Positions 4,903-6,318 of a DNA stretch of 6,318 bases are shown one piece after another (position 1 is the first letter of the stretch; each line of letters begins with the position of its first letter). Position numbers and translations under genes: made by a program. The DNA lies in contig DNSZ01000134.1 in assembly GCA_003500165.1 (NCBI GenBank), forward strand, positions 912-7,229, in the 5' to 3' direction. The notes under the pieces are model-generated. The model worked only from the letters and a program-made list of their open reading frames with translations, was not told the DNA's origin and made no database searches. Source of the stretch: Paracoccaceae bacterium (GTDB taxonomy: Bacteria; Pseudomonadota; Alphaproteobacteria; Rhodobacterales; Rhodobacteraceae).

Positions 4903-5331
4903 ATGACCGATCCGGCGATGGACATCCCCGCGCTTCACGCCTTCCTGACCCGGGAATTCCCGCAGGTCGAGGGCGTGTTCCGGATCGAGGAACTGCGCGC
5001 CGATGGGGTGCGTGTGCGGATGCCGGTGACGGATGCCAATCTGCGCCCGGGCGGCACCGTGTCGGGGCCGTCCATGTTCGCGCTCGCCGATGTGGCGCTC
5101 TATATCGCGATCCTGGCGCGGGTGGGTCCGAAGGCACTCGCCGTCACCACCAATTGTTCGATCGACTTCATGCGCCGCCCCGGCCCCGTCGACATGCTGG
5201 CCGAAGCGCGGCTTCTGAAACTCGGCCGCAGCCTGGCGGTCGGCGACGCGCTGCTCTACTCGGAGGGGCTGGCCGAACCGGTGGCGCGCGCCGGCATCAC
5301 CTATGCGCTGCCCCCGCCGCATATAGGGTAA
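4903..5331 (+). CDS. PaaI-type hotdog-fold acyl-CoA thioesterase
   Basis: The 142-residue product has the length and layout of a single-domain PaaI/4HBT thioesterase, which hydrolyses acyl-CoA thioesters in the cytoplasm. The central hotdog helix and preceding loop read NLRPGGTVSGPSMFALAD (46-63), with D63 in the position of the catalytic acid. Beta strands follow (LAVTTNCSIDFMRRP, 79-93; DMLAEARLLKLGRSLAVGDA, 97-116). The usual HGG of PaaI appears as SGP (54-56). I recall similar forms from alphaproteobacterial homologues, so it may be a subfamily trait. The ATG at 4903 has GGAG seven bases upstream. A second in-frame ATG at 4918 is less well placed. The stop is TAA. Divergence from the hydratase-like gene suggests a shared acyl-CoA process. 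The native substrate is unknown. Confidence 0.88.
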   Translation: MTDPAMDIPALHAFLTREFPQVEGVFRIEELRADGVRVRMPVTDANLRPGGTVSGPSMFALADVALYIAILARVGPKALAVTTNCSIDFMRRPGPVDMLAEARLLKLGRSLAVGDALLYSEGLAEPVARAGITYALPPPHIG

Positions 5332-5342
5332 CATGATACCTC

Positions 5343-5370
5343 TTTCCTTGGCATCTGACAAGCAAGGGGA
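5343..5370 (+). terminator. Possible weak hairpin downstream of the thioesterase gene
   Basis: TTTCCTTG (5343-5350) can pair with CAAGGGGA (5363-5370) through eight contiguous pairs, two of them G-T wobbles, around a 12-base loop. It lies 11 bases after the thioesterase stop. No T-run follows at once, so termination strength is doubtful. Confidence 0.25.
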
Positions 5371-5388
5371 AAAGCCGTCTTTCGGGGA

Positions 5389-5417
5389 TTGACGCGCCGG
5401 CGCCATGGCCCTAGACC
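5389..5417 (+). promoter_or_regulatory. rplM-rpsI promoter, TTGACG-N17-TAGACC
   Basis: The -35 box TTGACG (5389-5394) and -10 box TAGACC (5412-5417) are separated by exactly 17 bases, in the style of strong housekeeping sigma-70 promoters of alphaproteobacteria. Transcription would start near 5422-5425, leaving a leader of about 40 bases before rplM. Its position directly upstream of a ribosomal protein operon strengthens the call. Confidence 0.75.
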
Positions 5418-5430
5418 GCACCCCTGACCT

Positions 5431-5444
5431 GCCGCAGCCGCGGC
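5431..5444 (+). promoter_or_regulatory. Small hairpin in the rplM 5' leader
   Basis: GCCGC (5431-5435) pairs with GCGGC (5440-5444) around AGCC, inside the predicted leader and six bases before the weak ribosome site CGGA (5450-5453). Its place fits a translational control element, since L13 is known to regulate its own operon in E. coli. The stem is short and could be chance. Confidence 0.3.
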
Positions 5445-5462
5445 GCGAACGGATTGCATGAA

Positions 5463-5927
5463 ATGAAAACCTACAGCGCCAAACAGGGCGACATCCAGAA
5501 GGACTGGGTGCTGATCGACGCCGAGGGCGTCGTGCTGGGCCGGCTTGCGGCGATCGTCGCGACCCGCCTGCGCGGCAAGCACAAGCCCGGCTACACCCCG
5601 CACATGGATATGGGCGACAACGTCATCGTCATCAACGCCGACAAGGTGCAGGTGACCGGCGCCAAGCGCGACCAGAAAATCCACTATCGCCACACCGGCT
5701 ATCCCGGCGGGATCAAGCAGCGCACGACGCGCGAAATCCTCGAAGGCGACCACCCGGAGCGGCTGGTGATGCAGGCCGTCAAGCGGATGCTGCCGGGCGG
5801 GCGGCTGTCGCGTCGGCAGATGACCCATCTGCGCGTTTATGCCGGTGCCGAGCACCCGCATGAGGCGCAGCAACCGATCGCGGTCGATCTGGCGGCGATG
5901 AACAAGAAGAACACGCGGAGCGCATGA
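5463..5927 (+). CDS. rplM: 50S ribosomal protein L13
   Basis: L13 is an early-assembling protein of the large ribosomal subunit that binds 23S rRNA. The 154-residue product is full length. It shows the expected order of conserved segments: KDWVLIDAEGVVLGRLA (13-29), LRGKHKPGYTPHMDMGDNVIVINADK (36-61), HTGYPGGIK (77-85) and the L13 signature region VKRMLPGGRLSRRQM...RVYAGAEHPH (106-133). The C-terminus MNKKNTR is typical of alphaproteobacteria. The ATG at 5463 gives the family N-terminus MKTYSA. A TTG at 5454 is in frame but only adds three residues. The nearest ribosome site is a weak CGGA (5450-5453), nine bases away. A second ATG at 5458 is out of frame and stops after two codons, overlapping the true start. 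The gene is driven by the promoter at 5389-5417 and is followed after two bases by rpsI. Confidence 0.98.
   Translation: MKTYSAKQGDIQKDWVLIDAEGVVLGRLAAIVATRLRGKHKPGYTPHMDMGDNVIVINADKVQVTGAKRDQKIHYRHTGYPGGIKQRTTREILEGDHPERLVMQAVKRMLPGGRLSRRQMTHLRVYAGAEHPHEAQQPIAVDLAAMNKKNTRSA
5917..5920 (+). promoter_or_regulatory. Shine-Dalgarno GGAG choosing the rpsI start
   Basis: GGAG, inside the end of rplM, lies nine bases before the ATG at 5930 but only three before an in-frame ATG at 5924 that overlaps the rplM stop. The spacing favours 5930. The two possible products differ by only two residues. Confidence 0.5.
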
Positions 5928-5929
5928 GC

Positions 5930-6318
5930 ATGGCCCAGGATTTGACCGCATTGCAGGCGCTTGGCGCCGCCACCGGCGAACTGCCACCCGAAGCCGCGCC
6001 GGCCCCCCGCGAACCGGTGCGCGACGAATTGGGCCGGTCCTATGCCACCGGCAAGCGCAAGGATGCGGTGGCGCGGGTGTGGATTCGCCCCGGCTCGGGC
6101 AAGGTGACCGTGAACGGCAAGGACATCGCGGTCTATTTCGCGCGGCCGGTGCTGCAGATGATCCTGCGCCAGCCGTTTTCGGTGGCGGGCGTTGAAGGCG
6201 AATTCGACGTGATGGCGACCGTCAAGGGCGGCGGCCTTTCGGGGCAGGCCGGTGCCGTCAAGCACGGCATCTCGAAGGCGCTGCAGCTTTACGATCCGGG
6301 GCTGCGCGCAGCGCTGAA
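5930..6318 (+). CDS. rpsI: 30S ribosomal protein S9 (3' partial)
   Basis: The first 129 residues of S9 are visible before the window ends. S9 is a small-subunit head protein whose basic tail reaches the P-site tRNA; that tail is not included here. Residues 1-35 are an acidic, Ala/Pro/Glu-rich N-terminal extension, as usual in alphaproteobacterial S9. The conserved domain begins at SYATGKRKDAVARVW (37-51) and continues with GSGKVTVNGKD (56-66) and YFARPVLQMILRQPF (69-83). The S9 signature GGGLSGQAGAVKHGISKAL lies at 100-118. The ATG at 5930 is chosen on ribosome-site spacing; the ATG at 5924, which overlaps the rplM stop as ATGA, is a close alternative. Two bases separate rplM and rpsI, so they are co-transcribed and probably translationally coupled, matching the conserved rplM-rpsI operon. 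Confidence 0.97.
   Translation, partial: MAQDLTALQALGAATGELPPEAAPAPREPVRDELGRSYATGKRKDAVARVWIRPGSGKVTVNGKDIAVYFARPVLQMILRQPFSVAGVEGEFDVMATVKGGGLSGQAGAVKHGISKALQLYDPGLRAAL

Noticed and set aside
3386..4906. Long plus-strand open frame crossing the CPBP, hydratase and thioesterase genes
   Set aside because: It spans genes on both strands that have clear family motifs in other frames, and crosses a terminator. It is a GC-driven shadow.
4835..5137. N-terminal extension of the hydratase-like protein to about 5137
   Set aside because: The extension is Pro/Arg-rich, antisense to the thioesterase gene, and lies before a good ribosome site and a family-typical start at 4834.
5343..5374. Strong terminator after the thioesterase gene
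   Set aside because: The stem needs two wobble pairs and has a 12-base loop with no T-run following. It is kept only as a low-confidence feature.
5458..5466. ATG-AAA-TGA as the real translation start before rplM
   Set aside because: It encodes only two residues and is four bases from the CGGA site, so it is mentioned as an oddity rather than a gene.
1..6318. Defence system, mobile element, CRISPR or biosynthetic cluster
   Set aside because: No direct-repeat array, transposase, integrase, restriction or toxin-antitoxin motif is visible. The CPBP family includes some Abi/immunity members, but here it sits among housekeeping genes with no partner that suggests defence.

Overview
This window is a GC-rich stretch of bacterial chromosome with the look of an alphaproteobacterium of the Rhodobacteraceae/Paracoccaceae type. 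The L13 and S9 protein sequences, the TTGACG-N17-TAGACC promoter in front of rplM, the heavy G/C third-position use and the tight gene overlaps all point that way. The assignment is an inference from sequence character, not from a search. I see no phage, transposon, CRISPR, tRNA or rRNA. The content is ordinary core metabolism and translation, and I found no convincing new multi-gene system.

Left block (1-2019, plus strand): the 3' end of an unidentified small protein gene overlaps dapE by 4 bases (ATGA). dapE encodes succinyl-diaminopimelate desuccinylase, of the lysine and peptidoglycan diaminopimelate pathway. It in turn overlaps a DUF2064/TIGR04282-type glycosyltransferase gene that probably starts with TTG. 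These three look like one translationally coupled unit.

Middle block (2020-4042): about 285 bases of extremely GC-rich, structure-rich non-coding DNA come first. They hold several perfect or near-perfect inverted repeats, a four-copy 9-bp tandem repeat and a possible leaderless promoter. Two membrane-associated protease genes follow on the plus strand: a short M48 metalloprotease and a CPBP (Rce1-like) intramembrane protease. Their transcript appears to end at an intrinsic terminator (4046-4071) that lies inside the 3' coding end of the convergent next gene.

Right block (4043-6318): an enoyl-CoA hydratase/isomerase-superfamily gene on the minus strand is divergent from a PaaI-type hotdog thioesterase gene on the plus strand. 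The two share a 68-base intergenic region and may work together on acyl-CoA substrates. The hydratase homologue lacks both canonical catalytic glutamates. The rplM-rpsI operon (ribosomal proteins L13 and S9) then starts from a clear promoter. rpsI runs off the right edge.

The most useful observations are the catalytically atypical crotonase-fold protein, the terminator embedded in an opposing gene, the hairpin and repeat cluster at 2020-2305, the M48-CPBP protease pair, and the layout of the rplM leader.
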